Origin: Bubalus kerabau
Lineage: Eukaryota > Chordata > Mammalia > Artiodactyla > Bovidae
Assembly (NCBI RefSeq): GCF_029407905.1
Contig: NC_073646.1
Span: 14,774,001 to 14,838,000, forward strand
DNA: 64,000 nt
Direction of reading: 5' to 3'
The notes below the pieces were generated by a model that was not told the DNA's origin, ran no database searches, and was given only the letters and a program-made list of their open reading frames with translations. A program made the translations under genes and the position numbers. Shown piece by piece: positions 11,906-22,640 of this stretch. Each line of letters opens with the position of its first letter. The stretch's first letter is position 1.

Positions 11906-13034
11906 TTACCCTATCTCTAGTTTTTCTGGACATCGGTAATTTCGAATACAAAAAGACAACTGATATATTGTGAAAGAAAAATCAAGGCAAGGAAAAGGCT
12001 CTGTCATCACAGGTTTGCAGTCTGAATATTACTTAAAGAAAAAGCAAGGGTACAAAATTACATTTGGACCAAAGGAATGTACTGAGTGATCCTATTAAAC
12101 AATGATAGCACAGTACAGTGTACAGTGAGAGAGATTACTTGAAATTTTAGAGGATGGGTATTAAATAACATTGTGGTTTCTGTAGCTAGTATTAATTATG
12201 CAGGGATCAGTTTAAAGGGGATCATTCAGAACTGCTCAAAAAGTTATTTAATTTACACATACTAGCAATGTAGAATTTAACACAGAATCCTCTGTTCCTC
12301 AAAGAAACCAGAATAATGTGCACAATGCAATGTTTTACTTTGATGCAAACTATTTTTCAGAACACAAAATCCTCAACATTCATATTACAGCAATGCTTTT
12401 TCTTTTCTGCCCACTTAGCACCAAGAGAAATTGTTCATTACAAGGAAAGCCCTCTATCGTTTCAAGGAATATAAAAATAAGACACAGTACTAGTTCTGAA
12501 AAACTTACATTCAGAATTTCCACACTGGCCAAAGGCAGAGACTTCCAGCCCACACATTCTGAATTCCTAAAAGATCACTGTTTAATTGTTGTGAATGTGC
12601 CAGGCTTAAGCATGTTGGAGTTTCAGTACCTCTTCAGATATTCATTTGAAGAGCTTAGATCTTTTATCGTCAATTAACACTTAGGGAGCAAACACTGCAA
12701 TAAACTGATCAAATACCAAAAGAGTAGTACGTAAAGCAGGATTCCAACTCACTCTTTCCTAGATTTGCCTGTAATGAACTATTCCTGGAGGAAAACACTC
12801 CAGTTCTTTCGGTTTCTAGCTGAAATGACACAAAGCTGCTCCCATCTTCTTTATGAAATTGGAAAGGAAACAACACTGAGGGGACATTGTTAGCATCATT
12901 TGGTATTCACCCACTGGCGTTTGTATTCAACTACTGGTCCACATATGCTGTAGACCTGGGGGTTCTCGGTCTCGCCGGGGTTCTCGGTCTGGGCACTACT
13001 GATAGTCTCTGGCATGGTGTCTGTCGGGAGCAAT
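11906..13034. other. Unique sequence, no exon recognised
   Basis: PDXDC1 intron 1. The 119-codon plus frame at 12318-12677 has no recognisable domain and is antisense to the gene. Confidence 0.45.
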
Positions 13035-13035
13035 G

Positions 13036-13192
13036 TCGCATGTTAGCGGATTCCCTGGCCTCTACTCACTAGGAACCAGCAGCCCCTCCCTAATTCCTGG
13101 TTGTGACAACCAAAATATGTATCCAAACGTTGACCAAATATCCCCCAGGGTGGGGAAAACTGCCTGGTGGTTGAGAAACACTGATTTAGACT
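13036..13192 (-). mobile_element. MER5A fossil, antisense
   Basis: The reverse complement reads AGTGTTTCTCAACCACCAGG ... GGTTGTCACAACCAGGAATT ... GTGAGTAGAGGCCAGGGAAT, the MER5A pattern again but inverted relative to the copy at 11.1 kb. Confidence 0.82.
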
Positions 13193-13900
13193 GAAAACTC
13201 CAAAAAAGGTAGACACTGTGTTCATCAAAAGCCTGGAAAGACTTTGTTCCTAGCCAGAAACATTCACCACAGAGGCAGTGGAAGAAAAACATATTATCTT
13301 TGCCCTTTCTTGATTCCTTCCACCCAATTTATGAAAAATAACCAACGTGTAGGCTAAATCACAGTGGGCACGTGAAGACCTCTGGCTCAACTTGTAGTTA
13401 ACTCCCTTCAACTCGTCAGTGACAAGTGAACAAATCTACAGCAGCTGCTGCATTGAAAAAAATGACCAAATATTTGCCAGTTCAAAATTAAAATAAAGCA
13501 GTCTTAAAACACTACCATCGCTCCTGAACCCCACATCACTGAAAAACCCGGTCAGGACAAGCAGACTCCCAAGCTTAGTAGACAGAAGGACTTCGGAGGC
13601 GGGGAGAAAGTCAAGGTCTGAAGGTAGGGATCCGTGAAGAAACCCAAGCTCTGGTTCTCGTTTACCCGCCCTAAATTCGGGACAATTAGAATCCATTTCA
13701 CATGCCAGAGCGGTCAGCCAGGTATACCACGCTGCTGTTCTCCCAAGAGGAGACCAAAGGAAAACGCTCCTTCCAGTGGTTTTCCGACTGACCCCAGGGT
13801 CTCCCTTGGCCACAAAAAGGGGGAACCAGAAAGTTGCGCGGCAGCAGCATCGCCCCAAACGAAATTCACCATCTGCAGAAGCCCCACCCCTTTCTGGACC
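13193..13900. other. Sequence without recognised features
   Basis: PDXDC1 intron 1 between MER5A and MER20. The opposing open frames of 114 and 140 codons lack recognisable domains. Confidence 0.4.
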
Positions 13901-13902
13901 TC

Positions 13903-14072
13903 AGGGGTCTTTAAACTACTGCATCAGAATCACGTGGGGACCTTGTTTAACCCACAAATCCCAGTCCCGCCCCCCTGAGGTTCGGACTTCGGGGCTGAAA
14001 ATCTGGATTTTTTTTTTCTTAACCAAGGGCCCCAGGTGATTCCAAGGCACGCTAAAGAAGGCAAACTCGGAG
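13903..14072. mobile_element. MER20 (hAT-Charlie) fossil next to the PDXDC1 promoter
   Basis: Contains ACTGCATCAGAATCACGTGG, CCCAGTCCCGCCCCCCTGAG, CCCAGGTGATTCCAAGGCAC and GCTAAAG in the order expected for MER20. It abuts the CpG island, about 420 bp downstream of the PDXDC1 exon 1 donor. Confidence 0.75.
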
Positions 14073-14079
14073 ACCGCAG

Positions 14080-14494
14080 ACAACCTACAGGTTTGCAGTT
14101 GGCTCCGAAACAACTGGGGCTTCATTCCAGGCGCTTCTGGGGCCGCAGACTGCTGGCTCTGTCATTCGAGAGGGCGAGCCGAGCTGAGGCAGGCCCCAAG
14201 GTCGGCCCCGAGGCCCCCGACTGGGCTCCGGGTCGCTCGCAGCCCCCGCACAGAACCCGGCCCCGAAGACCCCTCCCGGTCCACGGGGACCCTAGAGACC
14301 CCCGGGCTCCGTGACGTGACCAGGCCCCAGCCGCGAGGGCCGAGACGGACGCCCTCGCAGCCAGGCCACCTCAGGCGGGCCCGTTGGCCCACGGCCCCCT
14401 CCTGGGTCACAATGGCAGCTCCCGAGCGGCAAACAGTCGCCCCAGAGGAGGGGGTCTCGGGCCGCCGCGCCACGTCCACCCCCAAGCTACGGAC
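14080..14494 (-). promoter_or_regulatory. PDXDC1: Intron 1 side of the PDXDC1 CpG island
   Basis: CpG-rich sequence continues downstream of the PDXDC1 exon 1 donor. It includes a TGACGTGA element near 14313 (CRE/ATF-like) and a YY1-like CAATGGCAGCT around 14411. It ends where the MER20 repeat begins. I infer that the island straddles the start site as most constitutive promoters do; no exon is recognised. Confidence 0.5.
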
Positions 14495-14518
14495 CTTCTT
14501 CTCCAGGGACGCGTCCAT
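14495..14518 (-). CDS. PDXDC1: PDXDC1 coding exon 1 (partial gene)
   Basis: On the minus strand the start codon (14518-14516) opens the peptide MDASLEKK and is followed at once by a splice donor of the form AAG|GTCCGT at 14494. The start has G at -3 and G at +4, a strong initiation context, and lies in a CpG island. MDASLEK is the N-terminus of PDXDC1, pyridoxal-dependent decarboxylase domain-containing protein 1, a group II PLP-decarboxylase-like protein of about 790 residues whose substrate is not firmly established. Only eight codons are here; the PLP domain is encoded further left, outside the window. I looked on the minus strand of 1-14494 for the next expected segment (the conserved stretch after IADPTLAEMG) and did not find it, so that region is read as intron 1. 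The second lysine codon would be one residue more than the human N-terminus as I recall it. The call rests on a short peptide plus promoter context and on MPV17L as neighbour. Confidence 0.8.
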
Positions 14519-14900
14519 GGCTGAGGCGGCCGGTGGAGCCCGAAGGAGGCCCGGCAGTCCCAGGCGCTACTTCCGCCTCCCGCGCCCCGCCGCCGTTTCC
14601 ACGCTGGCAGCGCTGACGTCCAGCGCGCCCGCGGCGGGTAGGGCCGAGATGAGGTGGAGCTGCCCGGCAGCGCCGCCGGGAGGGGAATGCGGGTCTCGGG
14701 GTGCAGGGGTGGGGCGGGGGCGGGGCGCGGCCTGCGTGGGGCGGGACGCGGCGAAAAGGGGTGTAGGGGCGGGGCGCGGCGCGGAGGGGCGTGGCCTGTG
14801 GGGCGGGGCGAGGCGCGGAAGGGCGGGGGCTGCGTGGGGGCGGGGCCGTCCAGGCTTCCGTTCCTGGCCGTCACGCCGGCTAGCCCAAATGGTCCCAGGT
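14519..14900 (-). promoter_or_regulatory. PDXDC1: PDXDC1 CpG-island promoter and 5' UTR
   Basis: This is very GC-rich, CpG-dense sequence directly upstream of the minus-strand PDXDC1 start. It shows repeated GC boxes of the form GGGGCGGGGC (about 14709-14860), an ETS-like ACTTCCG at 14569-14575, and a CRE-like TGACGTCC at 14614-14621. There is no obvious TATA box. The dispersed GC boxes suggest a housekeeping-type promoter. The transcription start is not determined. The long open frames on both strands here come from GC-rich composition, not genes. The CpG-dense zone continues into intron 1 to about 14080. Confidence 0.75.
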
Positions 14901-15508
14901 GAGAGACTGTGGCGCCGTTCCAAACGCTCCTCAAAAAGCCTGTCGGAGGCGTCAGGGTAGAAGTGTGATAATTACAAGATATCAGTCAAGTAGAAAATGC
15001 TGGAGATGCTAGTAAACTCACCGGCCCTTCCGGGCTTAGTCTTCCAAGCTCCCCTACTATCAACATCCCTCAGGAATGGAACAGGCCATTCCACCACAGT
15101 TGGGCGCAGCATCGGTGGTTTCCTAGGTGCTAAGGGCTTCCGCGGGTTTCAAGTATAGGACTCCATCGAGAGTGCCGGCTGCTCTGAAAAGGCCCTCCCT
15201 GGTCAGAGCTGTGGAATTTGTCTCAGATCTTGCCGCAGAATTTTAGACGGGAACGACTTTTGAGACAACCGGCACAGTCTTTTTCTTCATGTCGGGCCAC
15301 AATTATGACTTGTGAGATAATGATAATAATAGACCAGCGGCTGCTCTTCCATTTTATGCTACATCAGCCTTGTGATGTAGAGATCATCATTATCCCGGTT
15401 TTACAGTGCCAATCTAGGTAGGATCCCAGCGCCTGTATGCTACACGTATGCTGCCTCTATAACCGCTCCCACCCCTGCTGTATAATCATAAGGTATTTCC
15501 AGGGAATG
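14901..15508. other. Upstream flank of PDXDC1, no feature recognised
   Basis: Falls out of the CpG island into ordinary sequence; no exon or repeat recognised. A short divergent transcript from the PDXDC1 promoter would map here if present. Confidence 0.4.
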
Positions 15509-15520
15509 ATGGAGGACATG

Positions 15521-15640
15521 CTGCTGCTGCTGCTGCTGCTAAGTCGCTTCAGTCGTGTCCGACTCTGTGCGACCCCATAGACGGCGGCCCACCAGGCTCC
15601 CCCGTCCCTGGGATTCTCCAGGCAAGAACACTGGAGTGGG
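15521..15640 (-). mobile_element. Bov-A2 monomer
   Basis: Antisense, starting with a (CTG)n tract and ending GAACACTGGAGTGG. Flanked by the target duplication GATGGAGGACAT (15509-15520 and 15641-15652), so this is a single, relatively recent insertion. Confidence 0.92.
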
Positions 15641-15974
15641 TGATGGAGGACATAAATGTCCTTATTTTTCCCTGAAAACGAGAGAAACTGAAATGAACTA
15701 GTCTATCGCTGTTGCAGTCCGGAAAAGCAATTCAACACTAGAACACCGATGATATTACGACCACAGAAACATTCATTTTCTCTCGTTTTGTGCACCTCTT
15801 CTGAAATATGTGTAAATGACTGGGTCGCATTCAGTGTAGTAATTACATTGTTTGAGCTCTCTAACTTGCATCAGATAAATTGCCCAGTTAATAAAATTAT
15901 GTTCTACCAAAAGAAGGCTTGTGTGTAGATTTAGAGTGTACAGTGGGAACCATTAAGGTTCTCTAGACAGCTCT

Positions 15975-16246
15975 GCCTGAGAAGGCAATGGCACCCACTC
16001 CAGTATTCTTGCCTGGAAAATCCATGGACGGAGGAGCCTGGTAGGCTGCAGTCCATGAGGTCGCTAAAAGTCGGACAGGACTGAGCGACTTCACTTACAC
16101 TTTTCACTTTCATGCATTGGAGAAGGAAATGGCAACCCACTCCAGTGTTCTTGCCTGGAGAATCCCAGGGTCGGGGAAGCCTGGTGGCTGCTGTCTATGG
16201 GGCCGCACAGAGTCGGACACTGAAGCAACTTAGCAGCAGCAGCAGA
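15975..16246 (+). mobile_element. Bov-A2 dimeric SINE
   Basis: Two A-monomers joined by the TTCACTTTCATGCATTGGAG linker, with an (AGC)n tail. The repeated ACAGCTCTGC on each side is the target duplication. Confidence 0.92.
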
Positions 16247-16455
16247 CAGCTCTGCAAACAAAAAAAAAATGATAGATTTATGTCTTCCAAGATTTAAAAG
16301 TGGAATGTACCTCTGCTTGAGCTAAACAACTCTCCTTTTCAAACGTGTTATCAAACAGAAAAGTTGTTATACCATGAACACCTATATGCCTATTCTACAG
16401 TGAACATTTACCTATATTTGCTTTATAAATATTGTATTTACATCAGTATCCATCT

Positions 16456-16652
16456 GGGGCTTCTCCAGTGCCTCAGTGGTAAAGAATTTGCCTGCAGTGT
16501 TGGAGACACAGGAGATGGGAGTGATCCCTGGGTTGGAAAGTTCCCCTGGAGGAGATCATGGCAACCCACTCCAGTATTCTTGCCTGGACAGATGAGCCTG
16601 GCTGGCCTCAGTCTCAAGCAGTCTGAAGTAAGCAAACAGACTGAGTAAGCAA
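16456..16652 (+). mobile_element. Bov-tA SINE, diverged
   Basis: Head GGGGCTTCTCCAGTGCCTCA; the 3' half is altered after TTGCCTGGACAG. Confidence 0.85.
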
Positions 16653-17134
16653 TTCATCTTTCTATCCATCAGTGCATCTTATGTTTTGATACATTCCAAA
16701 GTTGCAGACCTCAATACATTTCACCCTTTAACACCTCATCCTTTGGATATCATTAAAAACTCCTAATTTTTAAAGCCACCTCCAAGTATCTGGATTATAT
16801 TAAAAAGTAGATTCTACAAAACAAATAATAGAGATGTGAAATTTATTGATACATTATCTGTTTTAAAAGTAGACTTTAAAACTCAACATGAAAAAGTGGG
16901 AATAATTGGTTCATTCAATATTTACCCAAATACTTATTGACTACCATCTTGGACAGTCAGGGGCTAGACATACAAGAATAAGGCAAGATCCTGCTGTTAA
17001 GAAAATACAAAGGCAGAGGTTTTTACTTTGGGACCTAGGAGGAGGTCTGTGAAATTCCGGAAACTATGCCCCAAATTTTGCACCAGTGCATTTTTCTGGA
17101 GAGAATGAGCATAGCTTTCATTTTATACTCAAGT
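16653..17134. other. Unique sequence with an L2-like patch
   Basis: The stretch at about 16908-17005 (TTCATTCAATATTTACC ... GGCTAGACATACAAG) resembles the conserved L2/MIR end; old and diverged. Confidence 0.4.
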
Positions 17135-17160
17135 CACACACACACACACACACACACACA
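17135..17160. repeat. (CA)13 microsatellite
   Basis: Uninterrupted CA dinucleotide tract, likely polymorphic. Confidence 0.95.
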
Positions 17161-17453
17161 CCTGGAAAAACAAATTAAAACCATTTGGCCTATAGATAGA
17201 CAGATAAATTATAATACAGCATTCTATGGGCTAGTATGAAGAAAGGGTACAATGAGAAAAATATTGTAGGAAGTGAGAACATGAAACCACTCACTGTGTG
17301 GAAAACTGAGCTTATACATTCTGATATAGACTTTTCCTGATTAATAGACAAAAAGCAAATCAAATAAAAGAAGTTTGTGGTTATTTTTCCCTTTGGATCC
17401 ATTCATATGGTTTTTGTTATACCCTGAATAATATTTACATACCCACAATATGG

Positions 17454-17680
17454 GTTTCCCTGGTGGCTCAGATGGTAAAGAATCTGCCTGCAACACAGGA
17501 GACCGGGGTTCAGTCCCTGGGTTGGGAAGATCCCCTGGAGAAGGGAATGGCAACCCACTCCAGTATTATTACCTGGAGAATTCCATGGACAGAAGAGCCT
17601 GACAAGCCCATGACTGTCAATAAAGTCCATGACTATTTGCAAAGGGTTGCAAATAGAAACGACTGAGCAACTAACACACA
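17454..17680 (+). mobile_element. Bov-tA SINE with internal duplication
   Basis: Sense copy, GGGTTTCCCTGGTGGCTCAG to CAACTAACACACA. The 3' part is rearranged, with a repeated CCATGACT and TTTGCAAAGGGTTGCAAATA stretch. Confidence 0.88.
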
Positions 17681-17757
17681 TTATACTGTAGTTTTTAAGT
17701 CTTTAAGTTTTAGAATCAACCAAGTTTCATATATGGAATATATATTTATTATTCATC

Positions 17758-20148
17758 ATTGTTGTTCAGTTGCTCAGTCATGTCCAGCTCTTTGTGACCC
17801 CAGGGACTCCAGCACTCCAAACTTCGCTGTCCTTCACCATCTCCTGGAGTTTGCTCAAACTCATGTCCATTGAGTCATTGATGCCATCCAACCATATCAT
17901 CCTCTGTCACCCCCTTCTTATTCTGCCCTCAGTCTTGCCCAGCATCAGGGTCTTTTCCAGTGAGTCGGCTTTTTGCATCAGGTGTCCAAAGTATTGGAGC
18001 TTCAGCTTCAGCACCAGTCCTTCCAATAAACATTCATGGTTGATTTTGTTTAGGATTGACTGGTTTGGTCTCCTTGCAATCCAAAGACTGCAATCCAAGG
18101 GACTCTCAAGAGTCTTCTCCAGAACCACAGTTCGAAAGCATCAATTCTTCAGAGCTTAGCCTTCTTTATGGTCCAACTCTCACATCCATATATGACTACT
18201 GGAAAAACCATAGCTTTGAATATGTCAAAAGTCATAGACCTTTGTCTATAGACTTTTGTCTTTGGACCTTTGTTGGAAAAATGGCATCTCTGCTTTTTAA
18301 CATGCTGTCTAGGTTGGTCATAGCTTTTCTTCCAAGGAGCAAGCGTCTTTTAATTTCATGGCTGCAATCACCATCTGCGGTGATTTTGGAGCCCAAGAAA
18401 ATACAGTCTGTCACTGTTTCCATTGTTTCTCCATCTGTTTGCCATGAAAGTGATGGGACCGGATGCCATGATCTTTGTTTTCTGAATGTTGAGTTTTAAG
18501 CCAACTTTTTACTCTCCTCTTTCACCTTCATCAAGAGGCTCTTTAGTTCTTCTTTGCTTTCTGCCATTAGGGTGCTGTCATCTGCGTATCTGAGGTTATT
18601 GATATTTCTCCCAACAATCTTGATTCCAGCTGTGCTTCATCCAGCCTGGCATTTTGCATGATGTACTCTGCATTTAAGTTAAATAATCAGGATGACAATA
18701 TACAGCCTTGATGTACTCCTTTCCCAATTTGGAACCAGTCTGTTGTTCCGTATCCAGTTCCAACTGTTGCTTCTTGACCTGCATACAGGTTTCTCAGGAT
18801 GCAGGTAAGATGGTCTGGTGTTCCCATCTCTTGAAGAATTTTCCACAGCTTATTGTGATCCACACAGGCAAAGGCTTTAGTCTAGGCAATGGCACCCCAC
18901 TCCAGTACTCTTGCTTGGAAAATCCCATGGATGGAGGAGCCTGTTAGGCTGCAGTCCATGGGGTCGCTAAGAGTCGGACACGATTGAGCGACTTCACTTT
19001 CACTTTTCACTGTCATGCATTGGAGAAGGAAATGGCAGCCCACTCCAGTGTTCTTGCCTGGAGAATGCCAGGGATAGGGGAGCCTGGTGGGCTGCCGTCT
19101 ATGGGGTCGCACAGAGTCGGACACGACTGAAGTGACTTAGCATAGCATAGCATAGCATAGGCAATGAAGCAGTAGATATTTTTCTGGATTTCCCTTGCTT
19201 TTTCTATGATCCAACAGATGTTGGCAATTTGATCTCTGGTTCCTCTGCCTTTTCTAAAACCAGCTTGTACATCTGGAAGTTCTTGGTTGACGTACTGTTG
19301 AAGCCTAGCTTGAAGGATCTTGAGCATTACCTTCCTAGCATATGAAACGAGTGCAATTTTACAGTAATTTGAACATTCTTTGGCATTGCCCTTCTTTGGG
19401 ATTGAAATGAAAACTGATCTTTTCCAGTCCTTTGGCCACTGCTAAGTTTTCCAAATTTGCTGGCATATTGAGTGCAGCACTTTAACAGCATCATCTTTTA
19501 GGATTTGAAAGCTCAGCTGGAATTCCATCACCTCCACTAGCTTTGTTCATAGTGATGCTTCCTAAGGCCCACTCGACTTCATACTCTAGGGTGTCTGGCT
19601 CTATGTGAGGGATCACACCATCATGGTTATTCAGATCATTAAGACCTTTTTTGTATTGTTCTTCTGTGTATTGCTGCTACCTCTTAATATCTTCTGCTTC
19701 TGTTAGGTCCATATGGTTTCTGTCCTTTATTGTGCCCATCTTTGCATGAAATGTTCCCTTGGTATCTCTAATTTTCTTGAAGAGATCTCTAGTCTTTTGT
19801 ATGCTATTTTCCTCTACTTCTTTGCACTGTTCACTTATGAAGACTTTCTTATCTCTCATTATTCTTTGGAACTCTGCATTCAGATGAGCATATCTTTCCT
19901 TTTCTCCTTTTCCTTTAGCTTCTCTTCTTTTCTCAGCTATTTGTGAGGCTTCCTCAGACAACCATTTTGCCTTGTTGCGTTTTTTTTTTCCTTGGGGATG
20001 GTTTTGGTCACTGCCTCCTGTACATGTTACAAACGTCCATCCATAGTTCTTTAGGCATTCTGTCTTTCAGATCTAATCCCTTGAATCTATTTGTCACTTC
20101 CACTGTATAATCATAAGGGATTTGATTTAGATCATACCTGAATGGCCT
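17758..20148 (-). mobile_element. BovB LINE, long antisense copy (about 2.1 kb) with nested Bov-A2
   Basis: The longest BovB in the window. Read on the minus strand it covers the end of the endonuclease-to-RT linker (DLNQIPYDYTVEVTNRFKGL near 20130-20070), RT and 3' end. It is split by a Bov-A2 at 18884-19160. Frames are broken, for example at 19677, where the RT N-terminal part ends. The RT box is YADD, with the following residue changed to S (antisense around 18575-18590). Antisense reading explains the frames 17907-18128, 18232-18423, 19677-19961 and 20008-20286. Its true 5' end is missing. Confidence 0.92.
18884..19160 (+). mobile_element. Bov-A2 SINE nested in BovB
   Basis: Dimeric Bov-A2 inserted in the opposite orientation, ending in a (TAGCA)n tail at 19137-19158. 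The flanking GGCAATG pieces suggest a short target duplication. Confidence 0.9.
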
Positions 20149-20156
20149 AGGAATTG

Positions 20157-20335
20157 AAGGCAGGAGGAGAAGGGGACGACAGAGGATGAGAGATGGTTGG
20201 ATGGCACCACCGACTTGATGGACATGAGTTTGAGTAGGCTCCAGGAATTGGTGACGGACAGGGAAGCCCAGCATGCGGAAGTCCATGGGGTTGCAAAGAG
20301 TCGTACATGACTGATTGACTGAACTGAAATTGCCT
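20157..20335 (+). mobile_element. BovB 3' end, opposite strand to its neighbour
   Basis: The last ~180 bp of BovB (AGGAGGAGAAGGGGACGACA ... GACTGATTGACTGAACTG) in sense. It directly abuts the 5' side of the long antisense BovB. Confidence 0.88.
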
Positions 20336-20544
20336 GTAAAAAATAGATTGAATCATTTTTACTACTTTAAAAATTTGAGAGAAGCCTGCAGTCCCTAAAG
20401 GTGACTTGAGGTGGCGACCCTGAGACTATTTGTATCCCAACTTACTTCGTTAGTTATACCAAGTTCACTAACAAAGTTTTTCTTTAAAAACTCTTATTGT
20501 TAAAATGTAGAAAACAACTTAAAAGAAATTAATTGTCATTGACT

Positions 20545-21068
20545 TAAAGTTATTACCAACCTAGATAGCATATTCAAAAGCAGAGACATTACTTTGCCAA
20601 CAAAGGTCCGTCTAGTCAAGGCTATGGTTTTTCCAGTGGTCATGTGTGGATGTGAGAGTTGGACTGTGAAGAAGGCTGAGCGCCGAGGAATTGATGCTTT
20701 TGAACTGTGGTGTTGGAGAAGACTCTTGAGAGTCACTTGGACTGCAAGGAGATCCAACCAGTCCATTCTAAAGGAAATCAGCCCTGGGATTTCTTTGGAA
20801 GGAATGATGCTAAAGGTGAAACTCCAGTACTTTGGCCACCTCATGTGAAGAGTTGACTCATTGGAAAAGACTGATGCTGGGAGGGATTGGGGGCAGGAGA
20901 AAAAGGGGACGACAGAGGATGAGATGGCTGGATGGTATCACTGACTCGATGGACGTGAGTCTGAGTGAACTCCGGGAGTTGGTGATGGACAGGGAGGCCT
21001 GGCGTGCTGCGCTTCATGGGGTTGCAAAGAGTCGGACACGACTGAGCGACTGAACTGAACTGAACTGA
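20545..21068 (+). mobile_element. BovB 3' end fragment (about 520 bp)
   Basis: 5'-truncated sense copy. Its open frames (20594-20848, 20832-21053) are the C-terminal RT region (VFPVVMCGCESWTVKKAERR, MRWLDGITDSMDVSL). It appears among the less diverged copies. Ends GACTGAACTGAACTGAACTG. Confidence 0.92.
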
Positions 21069-21557
21069 ATACCCTGTAAGCTTTACCCCCAATGAAAGGA
21101 GCCTTCTCAGACACCCTATAAACAATCACACCTTCTCAAACAATCCTAGTTCCCTCCCAAGAAAAAATAGCCATTTCCCATATTTATAGTAATCATTCAC
21201 TTACATTTTCTTTGCAGTTTTATCACCCAAAGATGCACTCCTAACCATTGTAGTTTAGCTTCATCTTTAAAAACAAAAACAAAAAACACCTATTCATATC
21301 TGTATCTTTTTATCTCTTTTAATCTACAGGTTTTCCTATATATTTTTCCTCCTTTGCAATTTAATTGTTGAAGACCCAGATTATTGTTCCAGATTTTCCT
21401 TAGCCTGGATTTTCCTCTGTTCAGTATATTTCCTGCAGCTTAGCTGTTGAATGTAGGTTTAATCAGATTCAGATTTGAAATCTGCAGAAAGAATTCAAAG
21501 ACGGTGTTGTTCTCTTCACCAAGAGGCACTCAGTATCTGGTTTTCTGTCTTTTTGTG
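21069..21557. other. Sequence without recognised features
   Basis: AT-rich intergenic sequence, no exon or repeat recognised. Confidence 0.4.
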
Positions 21558-21755
21558 TTGTTAGAAGGCTCTCAGTCATGTCCGAATCTTTGCAACCCCA
21601 TGGACTGTAGCCTTCGAACCTCCTCCATCCATGGAATTTTCCAGGCAAGAGTACTGGAATGGGTTGCCATTTCCTTCTCCAGGGGATTGTCCTGACCCAG
21701 GGATCGAACCTGATTCTCCCGCATTGCAGGCAGACGCTTTTACTGGCTGAGCCAT
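21558..21755 (-). mobile_element. Bov-tA SINE
   Basis: Antisense, CTCTCAGTCATGTCCGAATC to CTGGCTGAGCCATG. Confidence 0.9.
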
Positions 21756-21917
21756 GATTCTTTAACTTACAGTAATTCTGACCTCAATGGAAGAGCTGTG
21801 AATTTTTAAAATACCATATACATTTTTACATCTGAGGAAGGTTTTTCAAGAGTATAAATCCAAGCTATGATTTCATGTCACCGTACTTTCCATTTTTAAG
21901 ATTCTTGTCTTTTTGTT

Positions 21918-22192
21918 TTATTTTTAAATTTTATTTAATTTTTTGGCTGCACTGGGTCTTCATTGCTGTACGTGGCCTTTCTGTAGTTGCGACAAGCTGA
22001 GACTACTCTAGTTGTTGGGTGAGGACTTTGCTTGCTGGAGGACTTCTCCAGCTCTAGAGTGCAGGCTCAGGACTTGTGATGCCCGAGATTAGTTGCCCTG
22101 AGAAATGTGGGATCTTCCTGGACCAGGGATCGAACCTGTGTCCCCTGCATTGGCAGGTGAATTCTTAACCTCTGGACCATCAGGGAAGTCTG
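21918..22192 (-). mobile_element. CHR-2-type SINE
   Basis: Antisense: TTTTTTGGCTGCACTGGGTC, GACCAGGGATCGAACCTGTG, ending CATCAGGGAAGTC. Confidence 0.85.
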
Positions 22193-22194
22193 TC

Positions 22195-22640
22195 ATGTTT
22201 GTTTTGACATAACTTCAGACTTATGTACAAGAAGAGTACAAAGAATTTTTGAAAACTCTTCACCCAAATCCCCCAAATGTTAACATTTTACCATACTTGC
22301 TTCACTGTTCTCTCTTAAACCCACACATTTTTTTTCCCTGAATCATTTCATAGTCAGTTGCAGATGCTACCCTTGGTTTCTCAACAATTTGATGTATATT
22401 TGTGAAGGACATCCTCCTTCACGACCACAATATAAGCACCAAAATTAGGAAATTAACATTGATACTACAATATTTTCTAATCAATAAACTCTATTCAGAT
22501 CTTGACAATTGTCCCAGTAAAGTCCAGGAAGGCAGAAGTCTAGAATAATGCATTCTAGAATAGTTCCTCCGACTTTGTGTTTCACAACAGTGAAGGGTAT
22601 AGGCCAGATACTTTGCAGAATGTCCATCAATGTGAGGTTT
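22195..22640 (-). mobile_element. L1 3' UTR fragment (old L1M type)
   Basis: Antisense L1 3' region with GAGTACAAAGAATTTTTG, CCCCAAATGTTAACATTTTA and TCATTTCATAGTCAG, typical of L1M 3' ends. Diverged. Confidence 0.7.

Noticed and set aside
12318..12677. 119-codon plus frame in PDXDC1 intron 1
   Set aside because: No domain recognised and antisense to the gene; composition fits chance.
14316..14960. 214-codon and overlapping opposite-strand frames in the CpG island
   Set aside because: GC-rich DNA lacks stops. The frames overlap on both strands; the only supported coding piece is PDXDC1 exon 1.
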